Assembly: GCF_011694815.1 (NCBI RefSeq)
Contig: NZ_CP050177.1
Location: 5,248,001 to 5,312,000, forward strand
Source of the DNA: Streptomyces liangshanensis
Lineage (GTDB): Bacteria; Actinomycetota; Actinomycetes; Streptomycetales; Streptomycetaceae
Direction: 5' to 3'
DNA: 64,000 nucleotides
Part shown: positions 9,664 through 20,217 of the stretch, in pieces
How the letters are laid out: each line of letters begins with the position of its first letter
Numbering within the stretch: the first letter of the stretch is position 1
The notes under the pieces: generated by a model
Told to the model about the DNA's origin: nothing
Seen by the model: the letters and a program-made list of their open reading frames with translations, nothing else
Databases searched by the model: none
Program-made: the position numbers and the translations under genes

Positions 9664-10224
9664 ATGCTGAAGATCGCCGTCATCATCGGCAGCACCCGCC
9701 CCAACCGCGTCGGCGAGATCGTCGGGAAGTGGGTGATGGAGGTCGCGAACAAGCGCAGCGACGCCGCGTTCACCCTCATCGACCTCGCGGAGGTCGGGCT
9801 GCCCCTGCTGGACGAGGGCGCGCCCCCGGCCGTCGCCCAGTACGCCCAGCAGCACACCAAGGACTGGGCCGCGACGATCGCGGGCTTCGACGCGTTCGTC
9901 TTCGTCACCCCCGAGTACAACCACTCGGTCCCCGCCGGGCTGAAGAACGCCCTCGACTTCCTGTACGCCGAGTGGAACAACAAGGTCGCGGGATTCGTGA
10001 GTTACGGCGCCGCCGGCGGGATCCGCGCCGTCGAGCACCTGCGGCTGGCCCTCGCCGAGCTCCAGGTCGCGACGGTCCGCGCGCAGGTCGCCCTCGACTC
10101 GTACGCGGACTTCGAGAACTACTACGTCCTCAAGCCGTCGCCCCGCCGCGAGGAGGCCCTCAACACGGTCCTCGACCAGGTGATCGCCTGGGGCGGCGCG
10201 CTCAAGCCGCTGCGGACGCCGTAG
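9664..10224 (+). CDS. NAD(P)H-dependent FMN reductase / azoreductase-like flavoprotein
   Basis: A 186-residue flavodoxin-like protein of the NADPH-dependent FMN reductase family. The N-terminal phosphate-binding loop is [14 protein letters not shown], and the flavin/active-site segment is [27 protein letters not shown], followed by [15 protein letters not shown]. These are family hallmarks for a cytosolic NAD(P)H:flavin or quinone/azo-compound reductase. The ATG at 9664 is chosen because AAGGAC lies six bases upstream and the beta strand then begins at residue 2; a longer frame upstream lacks such support. Confidence 0.9.
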   Translation: MLKIAVIIGSTRPNRVGEIVGKWVMEVANKRSDAAFTLIDLAEVGLPLLDEGAPPAVAQYAQQHTKDWAATIAGFDAFVFVTPEYNHSVPAGLKNALDFLYAEWNNKVAGFVSYGAAGGIRAVEHLRLALAELQVATVRAQVALDSYADFENYYVLKPSPRREEALNTVLDQVIAWGGALKPLRTP

Positions 10225-10321
10225 TCCGCTCCGGATTGCGTGGTCCGTCCTTAGGAGGCGGTGCCGGTCGCTTGGTACGGTCGGCCGGCACCCCCCGATC
10301 GTACGAAGAAAGGCATTTCGG

Positions 10322-11308
10322 ATGAGCAGCACCGAGCAGCCGCGCGGCCCCGTCGACTCGTCCCGCATCCCGCGGTACGCCGGGCCCGCCACGTTCGCCC
10401 GGCTGCCGCGGCTCGACGAGGTGGGCGGCCGGGCCGACGTCGCCGTCGTCGGCGTGCCCTTCGACTCCGGGGTCTCCTACCGCCCCGGCGCCCGCTTCGG
10501 CGGCAACGCCATCCGCGAGGCCTCCCGGCTCCTGCGCCCCTACAACCCCGCGCAGGACGCCTCACCGTTCGCGCTCGCGCAGGTCGCCGACGCCGGCGAC
10601 ATCGCCGCGAACCCCTTCCACATCGACGAGGCCGTGGACACGATCGAGGCGGCGGCCGACGACCTGCTCGGGACCGGCGCCCGGCTGATGACGCTCGGCG
10701 GCGACCACACCATCGCCCTGCCGCTGCTGCGGGCCGTCGCCAGGAAGCACGGGCCCGTCGCGCTGCTCCACTTCGACGCCCACCTCGACACCTGGGACAC
10801 GTACTTCGGCGCCGCCTACACCCACGGCACCCCGTTCCGCCGCGCGGTCGAGGAGGGCATCCTCGACACGGAGGCGCTCTCCCACGTCGGCACCCGCGGC
10901 CCCCTGTACGGCAAGAAGGACCTGGACGACGACACCAAGATGGGCTTCGGGATCGTCACCTCGGCCGACGTCATGCGGCGCGGCGTCGACGAGATCACCG
11001 ACCAGCTGCGGCAGCGCGTCGGGGACCGCCCGCTCTACATCTCCGTGGACATCGACGTGCTGGACCCGGCGCACGCCCCCGGCACCGGCACCCCCGAGGC
11101 CGGCGGGCTCACCTCCCGCGAACTGCTGGAGATCGTGCGCGGGCTCGCCTCCTGCCGGCTGGTCTCCGCGGACGTCGTGGAGGTCGCGCCCGCGTACGAC
11201 CACGCCGAGATCACGTCCGTCGCCGCCTCGCACACGGCGTACGAATTGACGACGATCATGTCCCGCCAGATCGCGGAGGCCCGCGACCCGGGCGCGGGCG
11301 CGCTCTGA
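10322..11308 (+). CDS. speB: Agmatinase (arginase/ureohydrolase family)
   Basis: A 328-residue ureohydrolase. The binuclear Mn site is complete: [23 protein letters not shown] and [18 protein letters not shown], and the end of the last motif continues TPEAGGLT. Agmatinases convert agmatine to putrescine and urea; related guanidinobutyrases and guanidinopropionases share these motifs, so the substrate is not certain. Its TGA overlaps the ATG of the following thiamine-diphosphate enzyme by one base (TGATG), so the two are translationally coupled and may act on successive intermediates of arginine-derived guanidino compounds. Confidence 0.88.
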   Translation: MSSTEQPRGPVDSSRIPRYAGPATFARLPRLDEVGGRADVAVVGVPFDSGVSYRPGARFGGNAIREASRLLRPYNPAQDASPFALAQVADAGDIAANPFHIDEAVDTIEAAADDLLGTGARLMTLGGDHTIALPLLRAVARKHGPVALLHFDAHLDTWDTYFGAAYTHGTPFRRAVEEGILDTEALSHVGTRGPLYGKKDLDDDTKMGFGIVTSADVMRRGVDEITDQLRQRVGDRPLYISVDIDVLDPAHAPGTGTPEAGGLTSRELLEIVRGLASCRLVSADVVEVAPAYDHAEITSVAASHTAYELTTIMSRQIAEARDPGAGAL

Positions 11309-13035
11309 TGCACGACCACGACCACGAGACCCCCCGCCTCACCCCCGCCCAGCTCGCCGCCGCGCTCTCCCCGCCCGCCGGCCGCACCGGCGGCGACCTG
11401 GTGACCGAGACGCTGTACGGGCTCGGCGCGACCACCGTCTTCGGTCTGCCGGGACAGCACGCCCTCGCCGTGTTCGACGCCCTGCGCCGCTCCCCGCTGG
11501 CCTACGTCGGCCTGCGGGTCGAGAACAACGCGGGCTTCGCCGCCGACGCCTACGGCCGTACCACCGGCGAGGTCGCCCCGCTCCTGCTCTCCACCGGCCC
11601 CGGCGCCCTCACCTCCCTCGCCGCGCTCCAGGAGGCCGCCGCCGCGTCCGCGCCCGTCCTGGCGATCTCCGGCCAGGTGCCGCGCGCCGGCCTCGGCGGC
11701 GGACGCCACGGCTACCTCCACGAACTGCGCGACCAGCAGGCGTCGTTCCGCGACGTCGTGAAGTCCGTACACCTCGTCCGTACGGCTTCGCAGATCCCGT
11801 CCGCGATCGCCGCCGCCTGGGAGTCCGCGCTCACCGCCCCGCACGGCCCCGTCTGGGTGGAGATCCCGGCGGACGTGCTGGCCGCGCCCACGACCCTGCC
11901 GCCCGTCACCGCCGTCGACGCCACCCCGCGCGAGCTCGTACCGCGCCCCGAACTGACCGCCGTCGCGGCCCACCTGCTGGCCGGCGCGGCCCGCCCGGTG
12001 ATCGTCGCGGGCGGCGGGGTCGTCAGGGCCGACGCGGCGGGCAAGCTGCGCGCGCTCGCGGAGAGGCTGGCCGCGCCGGTCGTCACGACGTACGGGGGCA
12101 AGGGCGCGTTCCCCTGGGAGCACCCGCTGTCCCTGCGGTCCTGGATCGAGGACCGGCACACGACGGACTTCCTGGAGGACGCGGACGTCCTGCTCGTCGT
12201 CGGCTCGGGCCTCGGCGAACTGTCCTCGAACTATCACACGTTCGCCCCGCGCGGCCGGGTGATCCAGATCGAGGCGGACCTCGGCAAGCTGGAGGCCAAC
12301 CACCCCGCGCTGGGCATCCACGCCGACGCGAGGGCCGCGCTGTCGGCGCTTCTGGAGTCCGAACAACTGGAGCCCGCGACCCCGGGGACCGCGCCCCTGG
12401 GGACCGCTTCCCGGCGCGACCCCACCGAGGCGGCCGCGGCGGTCCGCGCGGTCCTCGCCGCGGTGGAGGAGCGGATCGCCGGCCAGCACCTCGAACCGGA
12501 GCGCGCGATCCTCGCGGCGGTACGGGACGCCCTGCCCGCGCGCGCCGCCAGCTTCTGGGACATGACGATCCTCACGTACTGGGCCTGGGCGGCCTGGCCG
12601 GGACCGATGCACTCGGCGCAGGGCTCGGGCGGCCTCGGTTACGCCTTCCCCGCGGCGCTCGGCGCGGCGGCGGCCGACCCCGGGCAACCCGTCCTCGCGG
12701 TCTCGGGCGACGGCGGCGCGATGTACTCGATCGCCGAGCTGGCCACCGCCCGCCAGTACGGGCTGCCGGTCACCTGGCTGATCGTGGACGACGGCGGCTA
12801 CGGCATCCTGCGGGAGTACCTGACCGACGCGTACGGCGAGACCATGGGGACGGACCTCACGGGACCCGACTTCGTGGCGCTCGCGGAGTCCTTCGGCGTC
12901 CCGGCGGTCCGTACGACCCCGGAATCCCTGCGCGAGGACCTGGCCAAGGCCCTGGCGGCGCCCGGCCCCTCGGTGGTGGTGCTCCCGGCCCGCCTGAGGA
13001 TGTTCGCCCCCACGCACACCGACACGGCCCGATGA
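11308..13035 (+). CDS. Thiamine-diphosphate-binding enzyme, acetolactate synthase-like
   Basis: A 575-residue protein with the three-domain layout of the acetolactate synthase/benzoylformate decarboxylase superfamily. The N-terminal Pyr domain (FGLPGQHALAVFDAL, RVENNAGFAADAYGR with the ThDP-activating Glu) is followed by a central FAD/ADP-like domain (PVIVAGGGV) and a C-terminal PP domain with VSGDGGAMYSIAELATA and the metal-binding VDDGGYG region. It is coupled to agmatinase through TGATG and begins [11 protein letters not shown], a His-rich N terminus. The paired agmatinase suggests a 2-oxo acid decarboxylase or carboligase in guanidino-compound breakdown, but the substrate cannot be read from the sequence. 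Confidence 0.85.
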   Translation: MHDHDHETPRLTPAQLAAALSPPAGRTGGDLVTETLYGLGATTVFGLPGQHALAVFDALRRSPLAYVGLRVENNAGFAADAYGRTTGEVAPLLLSTGPGALTSLAALQEAAAASAPVLAISGQVPRAGLGGGRHGYLHELRDQQASFRDVVKSVHLVRTASQIPSAIAAAWESALTAPHGPVWVEIPADVLAAPTTLPPVTAVDATPRELVPRPELTAVAAHLLAGAARPVIVAGGGVVRADAAGKLRALAERLAAPVVTTYGGKGAFPWEHPLSLRSWIEDRHTTDFLEDADVLLVVGSGLGELSSNYHTFAPRGRVIQIEADLGKLEANHPALGIHADARAALSALLESEQLEPATPGTAPLGTASRRDPTEAAAAVRAVLAAVEERIAGQHLEPERAILAAVRDALPARAASFWDMTILTYWAWAAWPGPMHSAQGSGGLGYAFPAALGAAAADPGQPVLAVSGDGGAMYSIAELATARQYGLPVTWLIVDDGGYGILREYLTDAYGETMGTDLTGPDFVALAESFGVPAVRTTPESLREDLAKALAAPGPSVVVLPARLRMFAPTHTDTAR

Positions 13036-13186
13036 CCTACCTCGGTACGGCCCGGTGACGCCCCCCGGCACGGTTCGGTAAAGGGCTCGGGCTTCGTACA
13101 ACCATTCGCCCCCGTCCGGCTGTCATGTCTGCGAGTGCGCCGCACAGCGCGCTCGTACCACGTACAGACGGGGGCGGAACTCTCTC

Positions 13187-14152
13187 ATGACCACCAACCA
13201 TCCAATATCCCGGCGTGCCCGTGCCGCGCTCTCCGTGGCCCTGGCCGCGGGCGTGCTCGTGCCGGTGGCCGCCGCCGCGGCGCCCGCCGCGGCCGCGACT
13301 CCCACGGTCGCCTGCACCTCGGGCAAGGCGGGCCTCGCCGCCAAGCTCTCCAAGGACATCACCGCGGCCCTCAAGGGCCGGAAGTCGACGACCGCCATCG
13401 CGGTGTACGACCGCACGACCAACACGCGCTGCGACCTCCGCGCGACGCAGAAGTTCGACTCCGCCAGCGTGGTCAAGGTGACCGTCCTCGCGACCCTGCT
13501 CTGGGACGCGAAGAAGACGAACCGCCTCCTCACGAAGAAGGAGGTCGACCTCACCACGGCGATGATCACCAAGTCGGACAACGCGGCGACCAGCACCCTG
13601 TGGAAGCAGCTCGGCCTGACGAAGATCAAGGGCTTCCTCAAGGCCGCGGGCATGACCCAGACCACACCGGGCGCCGACGGCTACTGGGGGCTCACGCAGA
13701 TCACCGCCCGCGACGAGCAGCAGCTGCTGACGCTGATCACCGCGAAGAACGCGGTCCTGAGCGACAACTCGCGCAGCTACATCCTGGGCAAGATGAACAA
13801 GGTCGTCGCGTCCCAGCGCTGGGGCGTCCCGGCCGGGGCCCCGGCCACCGCCACCGTCCAGCTCAAGAACGGCTGGCTGTCCCGCTCCACCCACGGGTGG
13901 CGCGTGCACAGCATCGGCGCCTTCACCGGCAAGGGCCACAACTACATGATCACCGTGCTCACGCACGACAACAAGACGATGAACGACGGCGTGAACACCA
14001 TCCAGGCGGTGGCCAAGGCGGTCCACAAGGACCTCAACCCGGCCACCACCACCGCCAAGACCGCGCTCCACTCGGTGCCCTCGACACCGTACGAGGCGGT
14101 CCCGGCCACCCCGGAGAAGGCGGCCCGCGAGGCGGTCCCCGCCACCCGCTGA
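13187..14152 (+). CDS. Secreted serine hydrolase, class A beta-lactamase-like
   Basis: A 321-residue exported protein with a signal peptide ending near AAAAAPAAAAT (residues 1-37) after SRRARAALSVALAAGVLVP. The three penicillin-recognising motifs are present: SVVK (active-site Ser and Lys in FDSASVVKVT), SDN (KSDNAATSTLW) and KNG in place of KTG (VQLKNGW). A clear class A Glu166-type omega-loop motif is not obvious, so true beta-lactamase activity is doubtful and a D,D-peptidase or esterase role is possible. The C-terminal tail (PSTPYEAVPATPEKAAREAVPATR) is a Pro/Ala-rich repeat. A strong hairpin directly follows the stop. Confidence 0.85.
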   Translation: MTTNHPISRRARAALSVALAAGVLVPVAAAAAPAAAATPTVACTSGKAGLAAKLSKDITAALKGRKSTTAIAVYDRTTNTRCDLRATQKFDSASVVKVTVLATLLWDAKKTNRLLTKKEVDLTTAMITKSDNAATSTLWKQLGLTKIKGFLKAAGMTQTTPGADGYWGLTQITARDEQQLLTLITAKNAVLSDNSRSYILGKMNKVVASQRWGVPAGAPATATVQLKNGWLSRSTHGWRVHSIGAFTGKGHNYMITVLTHDNKTMNDGVNTIQAVAKAVHKDLNPATTTAKTALHSVPSTPYEAVPATPEKAAREAVPATR

Positions 14153-14164
14153 CCCGGACGTGAG

Positions 14165-14192
14165 GGGCCGCGCGTCCTAGGACGCGCGGCCC
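14165..14192. terminator. Perfect 14-bp inverted repeat, probable terminator
   Basis: A perfectly self-complementary 28-bp sequence centred on CCTAGG starts 12 bases after the serine hydrolase stop and is followed by ATTTCT. It would form a stem of up to 12 bp with a minimal loop, typical of Streptomyces intrinsic terminators with weak U tracts. Confidence 0.75.
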
Positions 14193-14299
14193 ATTTCTCT
14201 GTTCGAAGGCCGGCGGATTGTTGCGGAGGGATGAAATCCGCGACCGCGCGCGTTGGGCACTCCGGCAGATCAGGTCGGTCGGCCGAACGGGAGGCATCA

Positions 14300-17200
14300 G
14301 TGGCGGCGGCAGTGGCGGCGGAGCGGAGCTGGGCACGGCGGCTCACCGGATACGCGTGGCGGTACCGCCGCAACGTGGTCCTGGCCCTGGGATCGTCGCT
14401 CCTCGGCATGGCCGTGATGGCCTTCGTCCCGCTGATCACCAAGGTCGTCATCGACGACGTCATCGGCGGCGGCCACCGCTCCCTCGGCGTCTGGACCGGC
14501 CTGCTGATCCTGGCCGCGCTCCTCGTCTACGTCTCCGCCTACGTACGGCGCTTCTACGGAGGGCGCCTCGCGCTCGACGTCCAGCACGACCTCCGTACGG
14601 AGATGTACGCCACGATCTCCCGGCTCGACGGGCGGCGGCAGGACAAGCTCTCCACCGGCCAGGTCATCGGCCGCGCCACCAGCGACCTCCAGCTCATCCA
14701 GGGCCTGCTCTTCATGCTGCCGATGACCATCGGCAACGTCCTGCTGTTCCTGATCTCCCTCGGGATCATGGCCTGGCTCTCGCTGCCCCTCACCTTCATC
14801 GCCCTCGCCGTCGCCCCCGCCATCTGGTTCATCGCCCGCCGCAGCCGCACCCGCCTCCACCCCGCCACCTGGTACGCCCAGGCCCAGGCCGCCGCCGTCG
14901 CCGGGGTCGTGGACGGCGCAGTCTCCGGCGTCCGGGTCGTCAAGGGCTTCGGGCAGGAGGACCAGGAGACCGGCAAGCTCCGCGAGGTCGGCCGCAAGCT
15001 CTTCGCCGGCCGCCTCCGTACGATCCGCCTCAACGCCCGCTACACCCCCGCCCTCCAGGCCGTCCCCGCCCTCGGGCAGGTCGCGATGCTCGCCTTCGGC
15101 GGCTGGCTCGCCACCCGGGGACAGATCACCCTCGGCACCTTCGTCGCCTTCTCCACGTACCTCGCCCAGCTCGTCGGCCCCGTCCGGATGCTCGCCGTCG
15201 TCCTGACCATCGGCCAGCAGGCCCGCGCCGGTGTGGAACGCGTCCTGGAGCTCATCGACACCGAGCCCACGATGGAGGACGGCACCAAGGAGCTGCCGGC
15301 GGACGCCGAGGCCTCCGTCGAGTTCGACGACGTGTCCTTCTCGTACGACGACGGCAGGACCGTCCTCGACGGCTTCTCGCTGGAGATGAGCCCCGGCGAG
15401 ACCGTCGCCGTCGTCGGCTCCTCCGGCAGCGGCAAGTCCACGCTCTCGCTGCTCGTCCCGCGCTTCTACGACGTGAACCACGGCGCGGTCCTCGTCGGCG
15501 GCCACGACGTCCGCGAGCTGACCTTCCACTCCCTGCGCGCCGCCATCGGGCTCGTCCCCGAGGACAGCTTCCTGTTCTCCGACACCGTCCGCGCCAACGT
15601 CGCGTACGGGAAGCCCGACGCCACCGACGAGGAGATCTTCCGGGCCACCCGCGCCGCCCAGGCCCACGACTTCATCTCCGACCTGCCCAACGGATACGAC
15701 ACCAAGGTGGGGGAGCAGGGCCTCACCCTCTCCGGCGGCCAGCGCCAGCGCGTCGCCCTCGCGCGCGCGATCCTCACCGACCCCCGGCTGCTGCTCCTGG
15801 ACGACGCGACCTCCGCCGTCGACGCCCGCGTCGAGCACGAGATCCACGAGGCGCTGCGCGGCGTGATGGCCGGGCGTACGACCCTCCTCATCGCCCACCG
15901 CCGCTCCACCCTGAACCTCGCCGACCGGATCGCCGTGCTGGACGGCGGCCGGCTCGCCGACGTCGGCACGCACGACGAGCTCCAGCGGCGCTCCGCCCTC
16001 TACCGGAAGCTGCTCACCGACCCGGACGAGTTGGGCGAGGTCTCCCCGGGGCACGTGCCCGTCCCCGCGGCGGAGGTGCCCGAGGACCGCTCCGTACAGG
16101 AGGAGATCGACGCCGAGTTCGACGCGGAGCGCGGCATCACGCCCGCCCTGTGGGAACGCGACGAGATCGCCGAGGAGTCCGCCGCCCCCGGCGCGACCCC
16201 CGAACTCCTCGCGCAGGTCGAGGCGTTGCCGCCGGCCACCGACCTCCCGGAGATCGACGAGGCGCGCGCGGTGGCCGCCGAGGAGTCGTACGGACTGCGC
16301 AGGCTGCTGCGTGGCTTCGGGCTGCCGCTGCTGGTCAGCCTCTCGCTCGTCGCGGTCGACGCGGCGATGAGCCTGGCCCTGCCCGTCCTCATCCGGCACG
16401 GCATCGACCAGGGCGTCGAGCGCCTGGCCCTCGGCGCGGTGTGGGTCGCCGCCGGCCTCGGCCTGCTGGTCGTCGCCGTCCAGTGGCTCGCGCAGATCGG
16501 CGAGACGCGCAAGACCGGGCGTACCGGTGAACGGGTCCTCTACTCCCTGCGGTTGAAGATCTTCGCCCAGCTCCAGCGGCTCGGACTCGACTACTACGAG
16601 CGCGAGTTGACCGGCCGGATCATGACCAGGATGACCACGGACGTGGACGCGCTGTCCACGTTCCTCCAGACCGGGCTGGTCACCGCGTTCGTCTCCGTCG
16701 TCACCTTCTTCGGCATCCTCGTCGTGCTCCTCGCGATCGACCTGGAGCTGGCGTTGGTGGTCTTCGCGACCCTGCCGGTCCTGTTCGTCGCCACGGTCTT
16801 CTTCCGGCGCAAGAGCGTGAAGGCGTACGAACTGGCCCGTGAGCGCATCAGCGCCGTCAACGCCGACCTCCAGGAGTCCGTCTCCGGGCTCCGGATCGTC
16901 CAGGCGTTCCGGCGCGAGCAGGACGGCGCCGAGCGCTTCGCCGCCCGCAGCGACCACTACCGCGAGGCCCGGGTGCGCGGGCAGTGGCTGATCTCGGTGT
17001 ACTTCCCGTTCGTCCAGCTGCTGTCGTCCGTCGCGGCGGCGGCCGTGCTGATCGTCGGCGCGGGGCGGGTGGAGGCCGGCACGCTGACGACCGGCGCGCT
17101 GGTCGCGTACCTCCTCTACATCGACCTGTTCTTCGCCCCCGTCCAGCAGCTCTCCCAGGTCTTCGACGGCTACCAGCAGGCGAGCGTCTCGCTGGGCCGC

Positions 17201-18040
17201 ATCCAGGAGCTGCTGCGGGAGCCCACCACGACGGCGGCGTCCGAGGCACCGCTCGACGTGCTGTCGCTGCGCGGCGAGATCGCGTTCGAGGACGTGAGCT
17301 TCGCGTACACCGACGAGAGCGGTGAACTGGCCGACGAGGCCGCCCTGATGGGGGTCGACCTGCGGATCCCGGCGGGCCAGACCGTCGCGTTCGTCGGCGA
17401 GACCGGCGCGGGCAAGTCGACGCTGGTGAAGCTGGTCGCGCGGTTCTACGACCCGACGGGCGGCCGGGTCACGGCGGACGGTACGGACCTGCGCGACCTG
17501 GACCTGACGGCGTACCGCCACCGGCTCGGCGTGGTCCCGCAGGAGGCGTACCTCTTCGCGGGGACGATCCGCGACGCGATCGCGTACGGCCGCCCCGAGG
17601 CGACCGACGCGCAGGTGGAGGCGGCGGCCCGGGCGGTCGGCGCCCACGAGATGATCGCCACGCTGGAGGGCGGTTACGTGCACGAGGTGGCCGAGCGCGG
17701 CCGTAACCTCTCCGCGGGCCAGCGCCAGCTGATCGCCCTCGCGCGTGCCGAACTGGTCGACCCCGACGTCCTGTTGCTGGACGAGGCGACGGCGGCGCTG
17801 GACCTGGCGAGCGAGGCGCTGGTCAACCAGGCCACCGACCGCCTCACCGGCCGCCGTACGACGCTGGTGGTCGCCCACCGGCTGACCACCGCGGCCCGCG
17901 CGGACCGGGTGGTCGTGATGGACCACGGGCAGGTGGTGGAGGACGGCACGCACGGCGAACTGCTCGCGCTGAACGGCCGGTACGCCAAGCTGTGGCGCAG
18001 CTTCATCGGCGAGGAGGAGGAGACGGCGGCGGTGGTGTGA
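14300..18040 (+). CDS. Fused heterodimeric-type ABC exporter (TMD-NBD-TMD-NBD)
   Basis: A 1,246-residue single-chain exporter equivalent to two half-transporters. TMD1 is followed by NBD1 (Walker [10 protein letters not shown] near residue 372, signature [16 protein letters not shown], Walker [13 protein letters not shown]), an acidic linker of about 100 residues, TMD2, and NBD2 (Walker [10 protein letters not shown], signature [16 protein letters not shown], Walker [13 protein letters not shown]). NBD1 has Asp where the catalytic Glu should be and NBD2 has LSAGQ, both belonging to the same composite site, so one ATP site should be degenerate. The GTG at 14300 is chosen because GGGAGG lies five bases upstream; the in-frame ATG at 14231 has a Shine-Dalgarno too close to use. 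The substrate is unknown; drug or lipid efflux is plausible. Confidence 0.93.
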   Translation: MAAAVAAERSWARRLTGYAWRYRRNVVLALGSSLLGMAVMAFVPLITKVVIDDVIGGGHRSLGVWTGLLILAALLVYVSAYVRRFYGGRLALDVQHDLRTEMYATISRLDGRRQDKLSTGQVIGRATSDLQLIQGLLFMLPMTIGNVLLFLISLGIMAWLSLPLTFIALAVAPAIWFIARRSRTRLHPATWYAQAQAAAVAGVVDGAVSGVRVVKGFGQEDQETGKLREVGRKLFAGRLRTIRLNARYTPALQAVPALGQVAMLAFGGWLATRGQITLGTFVAFSTYLAQLVGPVRMLAVVLTIGQQARAGVERVLELIDTEPTMEDGTKELPADAEASVEFDDVSFSYDDGRTVLDGFSLEMSPGETVAVVGSSGSGKSTLSLLVPRFYDVNHGAVLVGGHDVRELTFHSLRAAIGLVPEDSFLFSDTVRANVAYGKPDATDEEIFRATRAAQAHDFISDLPNGYDTKVGEQGLTLSGGQRQRVALARAILTDPRLLLLDDATSAVDARVEHEIHEALRGVMAGRTTLLIAHRRSTLNLADRIAVLDGGRLADVGTHDELQRRSALYRKLLTDPDELGEVSPGHVPVPAAEVPEDRSVQEEIDAEFDAERGITPALWERDEIAEESAAPGATPELLAQVEALPPATDLPEIDEARAVAAEESYGLRRLLRGFGLPLLVSLSLVAVDAAMSLALPVLIRHGIDQGVERLALGAVWVAAGLGLLVVAVQWLAQIGETRKTGRTGERVLYSLRLKIFAQLQRLGLDYYERELTGRIMTRMTTDVDALSTFLQTGLVTAFVSVVTFFGILVVLLAIDLELALVVFATLPVLFVATVFFRRKSVKAYELARERISAVNADLQESVSGLRIVQAFRREQDGAERFAARSDHYREARVRGQWLISVYFPFVQLLSSVAAAAVLIVGAGRVEAGTLTTGALVAYLLYIDLFFAPVQQLSQVFDGYQQASVSLGRIQELLREPTTTAASEAPLDVLSLRGEIAFEDVSFAYTDESGELADEAALMGVDLRIPAGQTVAFVGETGAGKSTLVKLVARFYDPTGGRVTADGTDLRDLDLTAYRHRLGVVPQEAYLFAGTIRDAIAYGRPEATDAQVEAAARAVGAHEMIATLEGGYVHEVAERGRNLSAGQRQLIALARAELVDPDVLLLDEATAALDLASEALVNQATDRLTGRRTTLVVAHRLTTAARADRVVVMDHGQVVEDGTHGELLALNGRYAKLWRSFIGEEEETAAVV

Positions 18041-18115
18041 GGCGGCGGTGGTGTGACGCGGCGGCCCGCGAGGGCCATGGCCTCGCCGGTCCGCCGGGAG
18101 CTCACCGGCCCGTGA

Positions 18116-18523
18116 TCAGCAAAGGATCCACCCGGTCGACGCCGACTTGCCGGCGATGGCCCCGGACGCCCGTACGCACCGGTTCAGCGCGTGGACGGTC
18201 ACCGGCCCCGCGTGCTGCGTGAAGTCCCCGCTGTCCACCACCGGGCCGGCGCCGCGCGCCTGGAGGCTCACCCGCATCGCCCGCCTGGCACCGGGGTGGT
18301 CGGCGACGGTGAGCGCGCACGCGTACCCCCGCGACTTGTAGATCCGCAGCTCACCGCTGTCGAAGGGCACCGTCTTCTGCGGCTGCCCCGAGCACACCGA
18401 GAGCGCCTCGGCGCGGGCCGCGGCGGGACCGGCCAGAGCGAGCGCCGCCAGCGCGACCACGGCTGTCAGCGCCGCGAGACAGCGCGGCAGCGCGCCCTTT
18501 CCATAACCGGTCCCAGCGAACAC
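18116..18523 (-). CDS. Small secreted protein with four cysteines, function unknown
   Basis: A 135-residue protein with a hydrophobic export signal (CLAALTAVVALAALALAGPAAARAE) and a mature part of ~95 residues with four Cys (VCSG, ACAL, RCVR and the final residue), enough for two disulfides. No known domain was recognised; the pattern suggests a small all-beta extracellular protein. The GTG at 18523 is preferred because AGGGG sits five bases upstream; an in-frame ATG at 18553 would add ten residues. It is convergent with the ABC exporter (75-bp gap) and divergent from the S37 peptidase. Confidence 0.65.
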   Translation of the reverse strand: MFAGTGYGKGALPRCLAALTAVVALAALALAGPAAARAEALSVCSGQPQKTVPFDSGELRIYKSRGYACALTVADHPGARRAMRVSLQARGAGPVVDSGDFTQHAGPVTVHALNRCVRASGAIAGKSASTGWILC

Positions 18524-18711
18524 GCATGCCCCTGTCGTCAGTCGGGTGTACATGCGTACGACGCGCGAGGGCCCGGGAAGGTTGCGTCCGCGTTGTCGTC
18601 GGCGGGAGCGGCGGCGGGTGCCGCGGCGGGGGAGGCGGGGCCGGCGGGGCTGGCGGTGCGGGATGAGCACCGCTAGGTTCACCAGGTCTGTCATGAACAC
18701 AAGGAGAGTGC

Positions 18712-20172
18712 ATGCGCAAGACGCTGAGATGGCTGTTGTCGCTGTCGCTGATCATAGGGACGGTGGCAACGGCGGGTGCGGCCACCGCCGCGGACCAGAA
18801 GTCCCCGAGCGGTACGGCCGTCGCGGACACCAAGGACGCCTCGGACACCACCGACATCAAGGACCGTGTCCTGGCGATCCCCGGGATGAGCCTGATCCAG
18901 GAGAAGCCGTACGCGGGTTACCGCTACTTCGTCCTCAACTACACCCAGCCGGTGGACCACCGGCACCCGTCCAAGGGCACTTTCCAGCAGCGCATCACGC
19001 TGCTGCACAAGGACACCAGCCGTCCCACGGTCTTCTTCACCGGCGGCTACAACGTCTCCACCAACCCGAGCCGCAGTGAGCCGACGCGCATCGTCGACGG
19101 CAACCAGGTCTCGATGGAGTACCGCTTCTTCACCCCGTCGCGCCCGCAGCCGGCCGACTGGACGAAGCTGGACATCTGGCAGGCGGCCAGCGACCAGCAC
19201 CGCATCTTCACGGCGTTGAAGAAGATCTACACCAAGAACTGGCTCTCCACGGGCGGTTCGAAGGGCGGCATGACCGCCACCTACTTCGAGCGGTACTACC
19301 CGCGCGACATGGACGGCGTCGTCGCGTACGTCGCGCCCAACGACGTGGTGAACAAGGAGGATTCGGCCTACGACCGGTTCTTCGAGAAGGTCGGCACCAA
19401 GGAGTGCCGCGACAAGCTCAACGCCGTGCAGCGCCAGGCGCTGATCCGGCGGGAGCCGCTGGAGAAGACGTACGCGGAGTGGGCGGCGGCCAACGGCGCC
19501 ACCTTCACGACCGTCGGCTCGCTCGACAAGGCCTACGAGGCCGTCGTCATGGACTTCGTCTGGGCGTTCTGGCAGTACAGCCTGCTGGCGGACTGCGAGA
19601 GCATCCCCGCGGCCACCGCCTCCGACCAGGAGATCTACGACGTCATCGACGCGATCTCCGGCTTCTCCGCCTACACGGACCAGGGCCTCGCGACGTACAC
19701 GCCGTACTACTACCAGGCCGGTACGCAGCTGGGCTCGCCGGACATCAAGCAGCCGCACCTGGGCAAGCTCAGCCGGTACGGCTACCAGCCGCCGCGCAAC
19801 TTCGTGCCGCGCGACATCGCGATGAAGTTCGACCCGCGCGTGATGCCGGACGTCGACAACTGGGTCCAGCACCACGCGGACCGGATGCTCTTCGTGTACG
19901 GGCAGAACGACCCGTGGGGCGCCGAGCAGTTCCGCGTGGGCCGGGGTGCGCGTGACAGCTTCGTGTACGTCGCGCCGGGCGCCAACCACGGCGCCAACGT
20001 GGCCGCCCTGAGCCCCGAGCAGTCGGCGAAGGCCACGGCCAGGATCCTCGACTGGGCGGGCGTCGCGCCGGCGGCCGTACAGCAGGACGCGGCGAAGGCG
20101 AAGCCGCTCGCGCCGTTCGACGCGAAGCTCGACCACCAGAAGGTCGACCGCCGCCAGGCGCTGCGGCCGTAA
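18712..20172 (+). CDS. Secreted S37 (PS-10) family tripeptidyl aminopeptidase
   Basis: A 486-residue secreted peptidase. A signal peptide (LRWLLSLSLIIGTVATAGA) precedes the mature protein. The alpha/beta-hydrolase catalytic triad is visible: nucleophile Ser in LSTGGSKGGMTATYF, Asp in FVYGQNDPWGAEQF and His in APGANHGANVA. This matches the S37 family, which in Streptomyces removes tri- or tetrapeptides from secreted proteins, for example in processing transglutaminase and protease inhibitors. AAGGAG five bases before the ATG at 18712 supports the start. A bidirectional hairpin separates it from the convergent LysR gene. Confidence 0.92.
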   Translation: MRKTLRWLLSLSLIIGTVATAGAATAADQKSPSGTAVADTKDASDTTDIKDRVLAIPGMSLIQEKPYAGYRYFVLNYTQPVDHRHPSKGTFQQRITLLHKDTSRPTVFFTGGYNVSTNPSRSEPTRIVDGNQVSMEYRFFTPSRPQPADWTKLDIWQAASDQHRIFTALKKIYTKNWLSTGGSKGGMTATYFERYYPRDMDGVVAYVAPNDVVNKEDSAYDRFFEKVGTKECRDKLNAVQRQALIRREPLEKTYAEWAAANGATFTTVGSLDKAYEAVVMDFVWAFWQYSLLADCESIPAATASDQEIYDVIDAISGFSAYTDQGLATYTPYYYQAGTQLGSPDIKQPHLGKLSRYGYQPPRNFVPRDIAMKFDPRVMPDVDNWVQHHADRMLFVYGQNDPWGAEQFRVGRGARDSFVYVAPGANHGANVAALSPEQSAKATARILDWAGVAPAAVQQDAAKAKPLAPFDAKLDHQKVDRRQALRP

Positions 20173-20178
20173 GCCCCC

Positions 20179-20214
20179 TCCGCCGGGCCGCCCTTGAGGG
20201 GGCCGCCCGGCGGA
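20179..20214. terminator. Bidirectional terminator between convergent genes
   Basis: Arms TCCGCCGGGC (20179-20188) and GCCCGGCGGA (20205-20214) are perfectly complementary, and the intervening CGCCC-TTGA-GGGGG extends the stem. It sits 6 bp after the S37 peptidase stop and 3 bp before the LysR stop. Confidence 0.75.
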
Positions 20215-20217
20215 CCG

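Noticed and set aside
14297..17953. 1,218-residue minus-strand open frame opposite the ABC exporter
   Set aside because: Compositional shadow of the exporter; the translation is repetitive Gly/Glu/Asp without domains or a ribosome site.
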